64,000 nucleotides of DNA. Source: Pleurodeles waltl. Lineage: Eukaryota > Chordata > Amphibia > Caudata > Salamandridae. Of this stretch, positions 24,173 to 33,973 are shown in pieces. The notes beneath the pieces were generated by a model. That model did no database searches. It was not told the DNA's origin and worked only from the letters and a program-made list of their open reading frames with translations. Position 1 is the first letter of the stretch; the number at the start of each line of letters is the position of its first letter. The stretch is taken from contig NC_090438.1 in assembly GCF_031143425.1 (NCBI RefSeq), positions 753,327,823 through 753,391,822 of the forward strand, in the 5' to 3' direction. The position numbers were made by a program, and so were the translations under genes.

Positions 24173-24473
24173 TAGACAGCAGTATGGTTGATAAACATTG
24201 TATCCAACGTGGATGGAGAGTGCGAGCATGAAGACCCTCTAACTCCAATATAAATAGTTAACTCATACATTTCTCATCGTGAGCTTCGAAGAAGCATAGA
24301 TACTTTTAAGTACATGTACACATATACTGAACTTCATGCTGTAAATGCCGATATATATATATATATGTATATCTCGGGCGCCTATTCAACGGTCTTCCTG
24401 CCTTGGTGTGACAAAACTGGATTGTCGAAGAAATCCATTGGGCTATAGTGGCCTTGGTTACTCCTGTTCCCTA

Positions 24474-25535
24474 TCATCCAAGAGAATAAGATACTAGGAG
24501 TTGGTCTGATTTTCTGATGTGTTTGGTACTTTGAAGATAAAATTTTAGGCATTGTTTGATGTCCAAAGAGTGTAGAGTTTTCTCTGCAATCGTAGTAGGG
24601 TTTGGAAAAAAGGTTTGTAGAATAACGGGTTCATTGAGGTGGAACGAAGATGGAACCTTGGGAATGTATTTGGGATTGGTTCGGAGCATAACGAAGTCTT
24701 CAGAGAAAACTAAAAAGGGTTCTTTAGTAGTGAACGCCTGTATATCACTGACTCTCCTGGTAGAGGTGAGAGCGAGCAAGGTTGCCACTTTCCAAGTGAT
24801 GTACTTGAGCTCTGCCCTATGAATGGGCTCAAAAGGAGCTTTCATGAGCTGGGAAAGGACAATATTAAGATGCCACTCTGGCGGAGATAACCGCACCGGG
24901 GGAAAAGTGCGGAAAAGCCCTTTCATAAACTGTTTGATGATTCTGGATGAGCCGATAGATGGCATGTCAGCCGATCGCCTGTAAGAGGCTATAGCTGCTA
25001 GGTGAATCTTGACTGATGCACGGGAAAGACCAGCTTTGGAGAGAGAGAGAAGGTAAGAAAGAATTTGCTCAGGGTTAATTTGAAATGGGTGAAAATTGTT
25101 CTGAGAGCACCAAACACAGAATCTCTTCCACTTGAGTTTGTACGTTTTGTTCGTGCTCTCTGCTCGTGCCTTAGATAATATAAGTCTACATTCTTGATCA
25201 ATGTTCATATCGTGAAACTCTAGCCAAGCATGCAATTGTAGTGAAGTTGGGTCAGGTTGTAGGATGAGACCCTGATTCTTCGTTAGAAGATTGTGGTTGC
25301 AAGGCAGGCGGACTGGATTGGCTACTGACCGGAGTAGGAGCTCCGTGTACCAGTACTGCCTGGGCCACTTGGGGGCTATAAGAATGATCCTGCAGCATTC
25401 GGCCTTCATTTTCCTGAGGAGCCTGGGAATCAGTGGAATGGGGGGGAAAAGCGTATGCAGAGATCCCGGACCATCGACTGGGTATCGACTGGTGTAAAAC
25501 TGGCATTTGGCGTTCAGATTGGTGGCAAACAAGTC
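24474..25535 (-). pseudogene. DIRS-1 tyrosine recombinase, C-terminus missing
   Basis: The first part of the frame (to about 25330) is the RNase H-to-recombinase bridge (LFATNLNAKCQFYTSRYP, IILIAPKWPRQYWYTELL). The recombinase starts near 25210 with ECRLILSKARAESTNKTY and KWKRFCVWC, the SAM-like N-terminal domain. The core carries the first catalytic arginine in LTSTRRVSDIQAF (about 24745). The frame ends LLVSYSLG at 24474, before the H-x-x-R box and the nucleophilic tyrosine that DIRS-B retains. It would integrate element circles; this copy cannot. A frameshift at about 25535 separates it from RT/RNase H. Confidence 0.85.
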
Positions 25536-27348
25536 TAGGATCGGCCGAACCCCATCGTTGGAAGATGCCCTCGAGTATGTTCTGGTTGAGTTCCCACTCG
25601 TGGCAGCTGTCGTCCGTCCCGCTGAGAGAGTCCGCTAGAGCGTTGTTGACCCCAGCCAGGTGCTCCGCCCTGAGGCGGACGTTGTTCAGTGTGAGCCAGT
25701 TCCAAAGAGACTGAGCTTCTCTTGAGAGGGAGAGGGATCTTGTTCCTCCCTGCTTGTTGATGTAAAACATACTTGTTGTGTTGTCCGTTCTGACTAACAC
25801 TGATGATCCTGCGATGCGTGGCAGAAAAGCTTTGCGCGTGAGATGAATCGCCTTCAGCTCTAACAGGTTTATGTGCATCTCTTTTTAGAGCCTGGACCAT
25901 CTGCCTTGAATGCGCAAGTCCTGTAAGTGGCCTCCCCATCCTTCCAAGGAGGCGTCCGTGGTGATGACAAAGTCGGTTATTGGTGCTAGAAAAGTAAGAC
26001 CTTGGGAGAGGTGGTTGGTGTGAGACCACCATTCTAACGCCTGCCGAATTTTTGGTGTGATAGTTATTAAGTCGTCGAAGGACCCTTGCGACTGGGTCCA
26101 TTGAAGTTGCAGTTCTTCTTGCAGCGGCCTCATCTTGAGTCTTGCTAGCCGTACTAGGACTATGGCTGAGGAAATCATGCCCAGGAGCGATTTGAACAGT
26201 CGTACTGAAACTAACTCTTTTGCGGAGATTCTGACAGCTAAGTGGGTCAGCTTCTGCTGCCTTGCTAGAGTGAGATATGCCTTGTTTTGGATAGTGTCTA
26301 ATTCTGCTCCCAGGACAACTCTCCTGCATGAGGGAAGCACGACTGACTTCTGTAGGTTCACTGTTAGACCCAAACTGTGGAATAGTTTTAGGCAGGCGTT
26401 TGTCGCTTTGGAAGCTAGTAGAGATGACTGAGCTTTTATGAGCCAGTCGTCCAGGTATGGGAACACCTGGAAACCCTTGCTTCTGAGGAAGGCTGCGACC
26501 GGGGCAAGGCATTTCGTGAAGATTCTTGGAGCTGATCTGAGACCAAATGGTAGGACTTTGAACTGATAATGGGCACCGGCTACTGTAAAGCGGAGATATT
26601 TGCGATGTGTTCGGTGTATTGGTATGTGGAAGTAGGCGTCCTGGAGATCTAGAGTCGTCATAAAATCTCCAGGATTGAGCAGGTGCAAGATATCTGACAG
26701 TGTGATCATCCGGAAAGATTGCTTCCGAAGGAACTTGTTGAGCTTCCTGAGGTCTAGTATAGGACGCCACTCCCCTGACTTCTTCCTTATGAGGAAAAAC
26801 CGGGAGTAGAATCCGAGACCCCGTTGTTGCACAGGAACTGCCTCTATAGCTTCTTTGGCAAGAAGGCTGAATACTTCCCCTTGAAGCAGACGAAGATGGA
26901 GAGATCTGCCTGATGTTGGTGGATGATGCGGTGGCTTTTGTGTGAATTCCAGGGTACGGCCTCTTGTCACCATATCCAGCACCCAACTGTCTGATATTAT
27001 TTTCTTCCACTCTTGGATGAAGTTGGAAATATTTGCTCCTATTTGCTGATGTTGCGGGCATTGGGGGAGCATAGCCGGTGGCTGTAGAAGATCATTGTTT
27101 TCTGGGTTGATCCCTAGAGTGCGAACCCTGTCTTCGTTTACCTCCTTGTCTGGTATAGGAAGCAGTCGATGATTGCCTGTACTGTTGGTGGTAGGAAGGC
27201 CTGTACTGGGATTGCTGGTATTGCCTGTGGAAGGAACCTCGAAATGAGGTGAAACCTCTTCCTCTAGCCCCCCGAAAGGGCTGTTTCCGATAGTGCAGGG
27301 TACCCATGGACTTGGCAGTGTCAGTCTTGATGGCTTGGAGCGCGTCAT
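25535..27348 (-). pseudogene. DIRS-1 reverse transcriptase and RNase H
   Basis: A single frame with one stop at 25885-25887. The N-terminus overlaps the gag C-terminus by about 250 bases. RT motifs are in order: RFFLIRKKSGEWRPILDLR, DLQDAYFHIPIH, QFKVLPFGLRSAPRIF, and the catalytic FPYLDDWL (about residues 296-303, 26440-26460). RNase H follows, with FVITTDASLEGWGG as the first acidic motif, then LLELKAIHL and VRTDNTTSMFYINKQGG. YLDD is usual for this family. The stop falls inside RNase H between the first and second acidic blocks. The frame is lost at about 25535, where the recombinase frame takes over. Confidence 0.9.
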
Positions 27349-29572
27349 CTACATGTTTGCCAAATAGAGATTCGCCATCGTAGGGCATGTCTAGGATTCG
27401 GGACTGCACTTCTGGCCTAAAAGATGTGGCTTTGAGCCAACCTTGCCGGCGTAAGACCGCGGCACCCGCTAGTTGACGAAAACCAGTAGAGGCTATGTCA
27501 AGAGCGCAGTCGATAATTTCTTCCGACGTACGCCCACCCTCTTGAAGGATCTTCCGTGCCTCTGCTTGCTTACTTTCAGGGATGAGGTCCAAGAAAGGTT
27601 GCATGTCGGACCACATTTGGCGGTCATATCGACCTAGAATTGCCAAAGAATTTGCTGCTCTGACAGTGATTGCTGACATGGAGGAGAATCTTTTGCCTAT
27701 ATTGTTCAATCTCCGTCCTTCCTTGTCTGGAGGAGTAGAGATAGGAGTCAATGGGTTTTTGGAGCGCCTTTGAGCAGCCTGTGAGATCACTGAATCAGGC
27801 TTTGGATGGCCAGTAAGGCATGCCGGAGAATCTTGGGTTGCCTTGTATTTCTTGTCCAGTTTTTGCGGAACTGGAGGAACCGTAGCCGTGTTTCGCATAA
27901 TCTTTGTACCTTCGCTCCATATGAAATCAATAATCAGAATGGACCATACAGACTTCTGTGATTGCTCCTTAAAATCATGTAGGAAACATTCCGACTGGGA
28001 GACAGATGTTGGAAGGTGGAAGCGTACCGCGGCTCTGTCCATAAGATTATGGAAACCACCTATGTCCTCGGGTGGAGAATCAGAGGGGCGAGGAGGTGGT
28101 GGAGAAGAAGGAGTGGGAGCTAAGTAATCATCCCATTCCTCTGTAGGATGTTGTGGAGTGGAAATTTCTCCTTCCTCTTCTTCCTCTTCCCCTGAAGTGG
28201 AACCTTCGTCTCTAGGGGATGCAGCTAACACCGAGTGGGATGTCCATCTTGGAGTAGCTGAAGGAGGAGGGACATTGACTGGTGTCACCGGAGAAACTGG
28301 TGCTGGTGGCTGATCTTCTGCTGCCAGTGGGAACCTTCTCCTATAATCCTGTAGCATAGATTGTAAATCCTGGATTAAAGAGGAAGGCATCTGTACAGAA
28401 TCTCTATGCTGAGGCTCTCTTGGTTGGTAATATTGTTCCTGATGAGAGTAGTATGGTTGCTATTGGTCATACTCATCCTCGTCATCCTCATCTTGGTACT
28501 TGACATGGAGCTGCGAGGGGCTGTGTGCATCTCCGAATGGACCTTCGTCAGATTCCTCCCAGTCAAGAAGATGACTGGGTACTAAAGTCGACACTTTGTT
28601 TGGAGATGTGTCTATTGGATAAATGTCCGGTGTGGGTAGAGATGTGATCCTGACCATGGCTCGGAGATCCGGAGACCTGGAAGAGGCAGGAGTGGCCTCT
28701 ATCTGTCTAATAGGCACCAGTGCTGTCGATGGCGTGAAAGTTGATGTAGCCGTGGACGGTCCAGATTTTTCCATCAATGATGGTCTCGTCGACGGTGGTG
28801 GTCTCGTTGACGATGGTCTCGTCGACGGTAGTGTCGTCGACGGTAGTGTCTTCGTTGACTATGACTTCTTTGACGGTGTCTCCGTCAACAGCGAAACCGC
28901 CGATGACATTGGCGTCGCTGACGTTATAGTCGACGGGGCAGTCGTCGACGGTGTTATAAACGACGATGTTATTGTCGTCGATGGTGTACTCGTCGACGGG
29001 GGCTTGAGTGAGGGGATAGGATCCCTTACCGTCGATGTTAAAGTAGTCGACGCTGACGACGGTCTCGTCGACGATGTAGTGGAGATGGTAGTTGTTGGTA
29101 CCGTCGTCGTCACGGTCGTCGACGGTGTTGTCGTCGATCTGATTTTTAGAGTCACTTTTCCAGAAGTAGAAGGCTCTCAAGAAGGAGAGAGACGGTAGGA
29201 CTCCTTCTTCTGAAGAGGAGAGGAAGGCTCAGAGGAGACTGAAGTCTGTAAGCCCTTCCCATGATGTGATTTCTGCCTCTTCCTGGATTTTTCTGTGTGG
29301 CCCAGGTCCTCAGATTTAGACCTTTTGTGTGGCCTCTCTGACCCACTCTCCTCACCTGAAGTACAGGATTTAGCCTGTAACCATGTCAGGAGCCTGCCCT
29401 CAGGGTCTCTGAGGGTCTTTGTGGAGAAGGTGCGACATATCTTGCAGTCCTTAACCTGGTGTTGTGGGTAGAGACAATACAAGCAGTCTTTATGTGGGTC
29501 ATCCACATGGAGCCTTTTCTTTCCACAGGTCTTGCAAGGGCGGAAAAGGCCTTTTCTAGAAGAATCCGACAT
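27092..29572 (-). pseudogene. DIRS-1 gag-like protein, three in-frame stops
   Basis: One frame runs from ATG at 29572 to 27092 (about 826 codons), with stops at 29177-29179, 28859-28861 and 28460-28462. The N-terminus has a Cys/His cluster (CKTCGKKRLHVDD, CLYCLYPQHQVKDCKIC) that looks like a zinc ribbon. A Ser/Thr-rich linker is encoded by a CGACG-type repeat. Then come an acidic Pro-rich section, a helical core (NSLAILGRYDRQMWSDM, FRPEVQSRILDMPYDG) shared with the other DIRS copies, and an Arg/Gly/Gln-rich tail. It is presumably the structural nucleic-acid-binding protein. Function is inferred from position and conservation between copies. Confidence 0.8.
28745..29140. repeat. CGACG-rich degenerate minisatellite inside DIRS-1 gag
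   Basis: Dozens of copies of GTCGACGG/CGTCGACG-like words occur in about 400 bp, giving extreme CpG density compared with the surroundings. In the gag frame it encodes Thr/Ser/Pro repeats. On the opposite strand it leaves a 191-codon open frame rich in VDG and VDD. Confidence 0.85.
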
Positions 29573-29654
29573 ATTTTCAACTCTTTTGAGAAAGAGTTCT
29601 GAAGTAGAATAAAAACTGAGCAGAGCTCAGGGAGACTCTCTTCACATGACGTGC

Positions 29655-29909
29655 AGTAGAAAATCTGAGGAAGGGAGCTTCTCTGGAGAAGGTTCTAGAG
29701 GGTGCTGGTGCCTGATTGGACAGCAGGCAGGTTTGGGTCCTTTCACAAAAGGACATGGATAGGCTATGTGAGCAATTGCTGGCTCCATTATAGCCTATGG
29801 CAAACAAATTTTATTTGTTAATTATTGCTATTTTATGTACCGTGGGACTCCCACTTCGACGACGGGGATGATTCAAGCATGTGAATTTATGAAAGATCCA
29901 ATACTGGAT
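29655..29909. repeat. DIRS-1 right inverted terminal repeat
   Basis: Reverse complement of 23743-23997. It ends CCAATACTGGAT at 29909, followed at once by PLE-1 sequence (AAACTGGCT). Confidence 0.9.
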
Positions 29910-30797
29910 AAACTGGCTATATGATATACTCCATTTTAATGTCGTGGGATGTCCACTATTGGCATGCAGGATGGAATTGCATGCCGTGGGTTTGCGATAG
30001 ATGGTAGTCTCTAATTGATCATTTTTCACTTTTAGTAAAACATCTAAAAATGTAATTGTCTCTCTGCTGAAGGTGGTTTCCAAGTGAATATTAAATTGTC
30101 ATTCAGCATATTTATATATTCCAGAAGTAGTTGATCAGAGCCATCCCAGATAATAAAAAGATCATCAATATATCGCACCCACAACACGACCCTATCCATG
30201 TAGATGTTATTGTTCTCAGACCATGCCACCTCTTTCTCCCACCAGCCCATATATAAATTGGCATATGTGGGAGCAAAAGAGGCCCCCATAGCCGTCCCTT
30301 GTTTTTGCAAAAAACAGTCATTATCAAATAGGAACAGGTTATGGGTCAAACAAAATTGCAGCATAGATAAAAGCATGTCTGTGTGTATAAGGAATTCAAT
30401 GGGTCGTGTTTGTAAATAATATCTACATGCTTGTATCCCATATTGATGTTTAATGGAGGTGTACAGGGAGGCCACATCCATGGTGACCATTAGATAATCT
30501 CTGTGCCACGGATTATTGTGTATCTTAGCCAGGAAATCGTTGGTGTCACGTAGATAAGATGGTATTTCACTGACAAAAGGTGCACAGGAACAGGTCTAAA
30601 TATCGCGAAGTATTTTCCAGCAAAGACTGGTTCATACTAACTATAGGTCTGTCTGGGGGATGTGATTTGTTCTTATGGATTTTGGGCAAAAAGTAAATAC
30701 ATGGAATTTTAGGATAATCAATTTTCAAATATATAAACTCATCATAATCAATAAATTGTTTGATGTGCCATTCTTTAAGCTTCTCATGATAAGTCAA
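29910..30797 (-). pseudogene. PLE-1 reverse transcriptase, N-terminally incomplete
   Basis: Minus-strand reading gives YFLPKIHKNK and PPDRPIVSMNQ (about 30720-30640), the PLE RT entry. A broken stretch at about 30490-30600 precedes MVTMDVASLYTSI (the first catalytic Asp), QKQGTAMGASFAPTYANLYM (about 30270-30330) and the catalytic box RYIDDLFIIW (about 30150-30180). ITFLDVLLKV and a run ending SISYSQF follow, where DIRS-1 interrupts. A frameshift near 30083 lies between the palm and the FLDV block. It would copy PLE RNA. The continuation is at 23710. Confidence 0.9.
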
Positions 30798-30833
30798 TTG
30801 ATATTGAGTTATAGGATTAATAGAATTATATAT

Positions 30834-30874
30834 GAGAGAAAGTGAGATATTTCTCTGTGTGTATGTATTTGTGT

Positions 30875-30945
<71 letters not shown>
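30834..30945. repeat. AT microsatellite with embedded unique block, right flank of PLE-1
   Basis: It begins with the GAGAGAAAGTGAGATATTTC block and a TGTATGTAT run, as at 21049, then about 65 bp of AT repeat. It is the second copy of the block flanking PLE-1. Confidence 0.85.
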
Positions 30946-30948
<3 letters not shown>

Positions 30949-31150
30949 CATTTTTCTCTCCTCCGCTCATTTCAGCGTTTGCCAGTTAGCTGCCAAAACG
31001 CCAGTGGTGCCTCCTGTGGCACCACGCTGCGGCACCTATTCAAACCTCGAATCTCCTCCTTACGTAAAAGACCACAGGCACTCCATGAACCTGAACTGGA
31101 CTATTTATTGAAAGATGGTAAAACAAATGACTGTGCTGTAGCTGGCTGCT
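30946..31150. other. Unassigned GC-richer segment in the RIPK1 intron
   Basis: About 200 bp between the AT repeat and a PLE fragment. On the plus strand it has a pyrimidine tract ending in CAG at about 30975 and an open frame, which is exon-like but unrecognised. It may be part of the 3' region of the neighbouring PLE fragment. Confidence 0.3.
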
Positions 31151-31335
31151 ACATATTCTACAAGCTCAAAGTAGTTCTCCATAAGGAATGCTCTCCTTCA
31201 AAGATACTGGGTGAAAACTCTGTATGCATAATGCTATTGCCTACATTTCGTTTCCTGAATAATGTAGTTTCCAATGTATTATTCTCTACTCTGATTTTCA
31301 CATCCAAAAATTCTATTTCATGGGTGCAAAGGTTG
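31151..31335 (-). pseudogene. PLE fragment (PLE-3), RT C-terminal piece
   Basis: The minus strand reads HEIEFLDVKIRVENNTLETT, then LFRKRNVGNSIMHTEFSPS, the same PLE block that reads ITFLDVLLKV...LETTIYRKPTACNSILHA in PLE-1. The sequence differs enough from PLE-1 to be another copy. It is joined in frame to the truncated DIRS-A reverse transcriptase. Confidence 0.75.
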
Positions 31336-31967
31336 AAGATGGGATTTGAGAAAGTTGATCGTGAATCCCAGAGTGTGAAGGAGATACACTGTGATCTGAG
31401 TGCGACACTGACAGTGTTGTAAAATACTGGCTTTGGTGAGTCCAAGTAAGGGAAGACATGAATGTGTTGACATCTGAGATATGCAGCAACTACTGCTAGA
31501 CATAGTGAAGACCCTGGAAGCAGTTGTAACCCAGGAAGGTAAAACCTTGAACTGATAATGTTTTCCTGCAATAATGAATCTGAGATATTTGCGGTGTGCT
31601 GGGTATGGGAAAATGAAAGTAAGGGTCCTTTATGTATAAAGCTGTCAAAGTTTCCATACTGTAACAGTGGAATGATGTCTTGGAGAGTGATCATATGAAA
31701 ATCCTCTGAGAGAATGTAGAGATTTAGTGATCTGAGATCTAGAATTGGCCTGAGTGACCCATCCTTCTTTGGTATAAGGAAGTATACTCCTAACCCTTGC
31801 TGTGAGAAGGGGACTAGTTCTATTGCCCCTTTGAGAAGAAGGGATTGTACCTCTTCTTTGAGAAGAGTAAGATGTACCTGTAAGAATTTGTGAGTGCGAG
31901 GGGAATGCTTGGGGGAGTGGAAGTGTGCTCCAGACAATAACCATGTTGGATAATTCAGAGAACCCAA
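31336..31967 (-). pseudogene. DIRS-A reverse transcriptase, first half
   Basis: The frame reads LLKGAIELVPFSQQGLGVYF, FLIPKKDGSLRPILDLRSLN and FHMITLQDIIPLL, close to DIRS-B. After that several frameshifts break the palm (remnants SRFYLPGLQLLPGS and HIHVFPYLDS). The catalytic YLDD now reads YLDS in this frame. The next piece in another frame reads HTLGFTINFLKSHLQPL and then runs into PLE-3. Confidence 0.8.
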
Positions 31968-32279
31968 TGGTCTGTGGTGGTATCGGACAATTGTGGGTAC
32001 ACGTTTTTGAGTCTTCCCACTACTGGAGAGGTGTGAGGTGGTCGAAGGTGTAGGTAGTCACTGGTGTGCAGTGAAGGCCTCTGCCTCTGCTGTTTGAGTC
32101 TCTGTAGAATCCTCTAAAGGAACCTCTGTTGTAGAAATGGAAGCCTATTCTGCTCTGAGAGGTGGAAGACTCGGCACAGGATGGTATGAAGCCTCCCCTG
32201 AATTGTGGGGGGATAAAACTTACTATGTTGTGTGGTGGTGAGTAATGCCCACATTGCTTTTGCTGTTTCTGAGTCTTTT

Positions 32280-33870
32280 TTAAAGTTTTTCTATTGTGGT
32301 ATACACTTGTTGGCCAAATAAGTGTTCTCTATCAAATGGCATGTTGAGGACTGCCTGCTGTATTTCTGGCTTTATCCCAGAACATCTAAGCCAAGGATGC
32401 CTGCGTATAATAATACTTGCAGTAATTCTGCATGCTGCGGTATCTGCAGCATCAGTTGCACACCAAATGGAATTATTGGAGAAAGTTTGACCCTCTGCTA
32501 CTATTTCTTGCATCCTTTTGCCATGCTCCTCTTGGAGGCATTGAAGGAGATCCTCCATTTTGTCCCAGTGGGCCCTGTCGTACCGTGCCAAAAGTGCCTG
32601 AGAATTGGCAATACGCCAAGGATTGGAAGCTTGTGCAGCTACTCTTTTTCCCACTGCAACACATTTTTATGCTTTCCTTGTAGGGAGGGGACGAATTTCC
32701 TGTGGATTCACTAGTAGCATGTTTTCGTGCTGTACGGACCACTACTGAGTCTGGAGGGATTTGAGACCGTATAAATAGAGGGTCTGTAGGTGTCTCCTTG
32801 TATGTTTTTTCCACCCTACGGGTTATCACTCGAGGCCTTACGGGTACTTTAAATATATAATTAGCAAGTCTAAGCATGCCGGGTAGCATGGGGAGGAATT
32901 GACTCTGTGTGTTGTAGTAAAGGGGTCAAAGAGAAAATCCTCTTCAATAGGGTCCATGTGCAGCTGGCCATTGTGGTATGCGGCTGCCCTTGCTATCACC
33001 TGCTGATAAGATGTTGTCTCTTCAGGTGGTGATGGCCGTGCAGGATATAAATCTGGGACATTTGGCAGGATCGGATATGGATCTTATGAATCTATGGATC
33101 TACCTCATATGGTTTGTCACCAAATCATCTTCCTGTGGTGCTGGTGAACCCTGTGGTGAAAACTGTGGTTCAATAAGTGGTGAAGGAGATTGAGGAGGTG
33201 GTGGAGGGGTGGGAGGAAGCATTGGAGAGTGTGGTAAAAAAGGCTGAGGTCTAACTGGAGCCTTATCCTTGGAGGCCTTCTTAGGGGGAGGAGCTGTGTC
33301 CAAACCCTCTTCTAAGGTTAGCTTCCTTTTAATTGGAACAGGAGGGAGGCAATGATTCTCCTGTTCCTTTTTTAATATGGAGTTGGCACTGATGAGCATC
33401 CATAATCTCTAAAATGGGCTCAACTAGTGAAGCTGTTTCGGAAGAATGACTGGAGTCTTTAAATTTTGGGTACCAAAGTCTTTGATCGGGTCGAAGCGGT
33501 CGGCTCCAAAAAGGCTATAGAGGTCTTTTTGCTTAATGGCGGAGTGCTCAGTTTGGTGGATCTGCTTGATCCCGAAGGTGCCTGTGATGTTGCCGAGCCA
33601 AAGGTCGATGCCGAAGATGTCCTGGTCTTGGCTGTTTTCGGTGCCGAGCCGGAAGGCGGGGCATCCAAAGTATATACCGTCGCTGAAAAAAAGGCAGAAG
33701 AGAACAGTTCGGAACAGACTGAGCCGAGGAAATACTAGAGCGAGAGGAACACACTTCGAAACCCGACGGCGGAGACAAAACAATCTGACAAAGGACTCAA
33801 TGCCCATGCCGAGTATCAGCGAGAGGAGTCACTTGATCCTGTGACTTGAAAAGATTCTTCTAACAAAAAC
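32280..33870 (-). pseudogene. DIRS-A gag-like protein, broken
   Basis: The best part (32654-32280) reads GKRVAAQASNPWRIANSQAL and LARYDRAHWDKMEDLLQCL, GIKPEIQQAVLNMPFDREHL and FGQQVYTTIEKL, co-linear with DIRS-B gag. Upstream pieces include LPGMLRLANYIFKVPVRPRV (about 32889) and the Pro-rich section at 33100-33400. The N-terminal Cys cluster seen in DIRS-B is not readable here. Several frameshifts. Confidence 0.75.
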
Positions 33871-33952
33871 AACTTACAATACTCAGGACCCAACATTAGA
33901 TGGTAGACCTATGCAAAGCATGTGTATCTACAGCCACGCATGCCATCGAGAA

Positions 33953-33973
33953 CACACACACACCCACATATAT
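33953..33973. repeat. CA/TA spacer between DIRS-A and DIRS-B
   Basis: About 21 bp of ACACACACACACCCACATATAT separate the right end of DIRS-A from the left end of DIRS-B. DIRS-B has a further CATATATATATAT run at its right flank (39824). Confidence 0.7.

Larger units (their letters stand above)
23711..29909 (-). mobile_element. DIRS-type tyrosine-recombinase retroelement DIRS-1
   Basis: A 6.2 kb element inserted in PLE-1. It has near-identical inverted terminal repeats of about 255 bp (about 23743-23997 and 29655-29909), an internal complementary region (24062-24172), and gag, RT/RNase H and a tyrosine recombinase piece on the minus strand. Joining the flanks restores the PLE frame exactly and leaves no target duplication, as expected for DIRS integration by a recombinase. 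The recombinase lacks its C-terminal catalytic part and gag and RT have stops, so it is non-autonomous. Confidence 0.9.
21149..30833 (-). mobile_element. Penelope-like element PLE-1, split by DIRS-1
   Basis: The element reads on the minus strand. Reverse transcriptase is at 30797-29910, then a 6.2 kb DIRS insertion, then the RT C-terminus and GIY-YIG endonuclease at 23710-22862, then a long AT-rich 3' region to about 21149. RT plus GIY-YIG is diagnostic for endonuclease-bearing Penelope-like elements. The N-terminal part before the RT finger motif is missing, so the copy is 5'-truncated. Both ends abut the duplicated microsatellite block. Confidence 0.85.
31336..33952 (-). mobile_element. DIRS-A, 3'-truncated DIRS element
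   Basis: The right terminus (33900-33952, ending CATGCCATCGAG) matches the right terminus of DIRS-B. Gag and the first half of RT follow on the minus strand. RNase H, recombinase, left terminal repeat and internal region are absent; the element ends at a junction with PLE-3 near 31330. Confidence 0.85.

Noticed and set aside
25535..27061. 508-codon frame overlapping DIRS-1 reverse transcriptase as a separate gene
   Set aside because: It has no domain of its own; the RT/RNase H frame carries all motifs. Kept only as a finding about overlap.
28623..29198. 191-codon plus-strand open frame rich in VDG/VDD, looking like an acidic repeat protein
   Set aside because: It lies antisense to the DIRS-1 gag repeat and exists because CGACG-type repeats lack stops in several frames. 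The gag frame on the minus strand explains the DNA.
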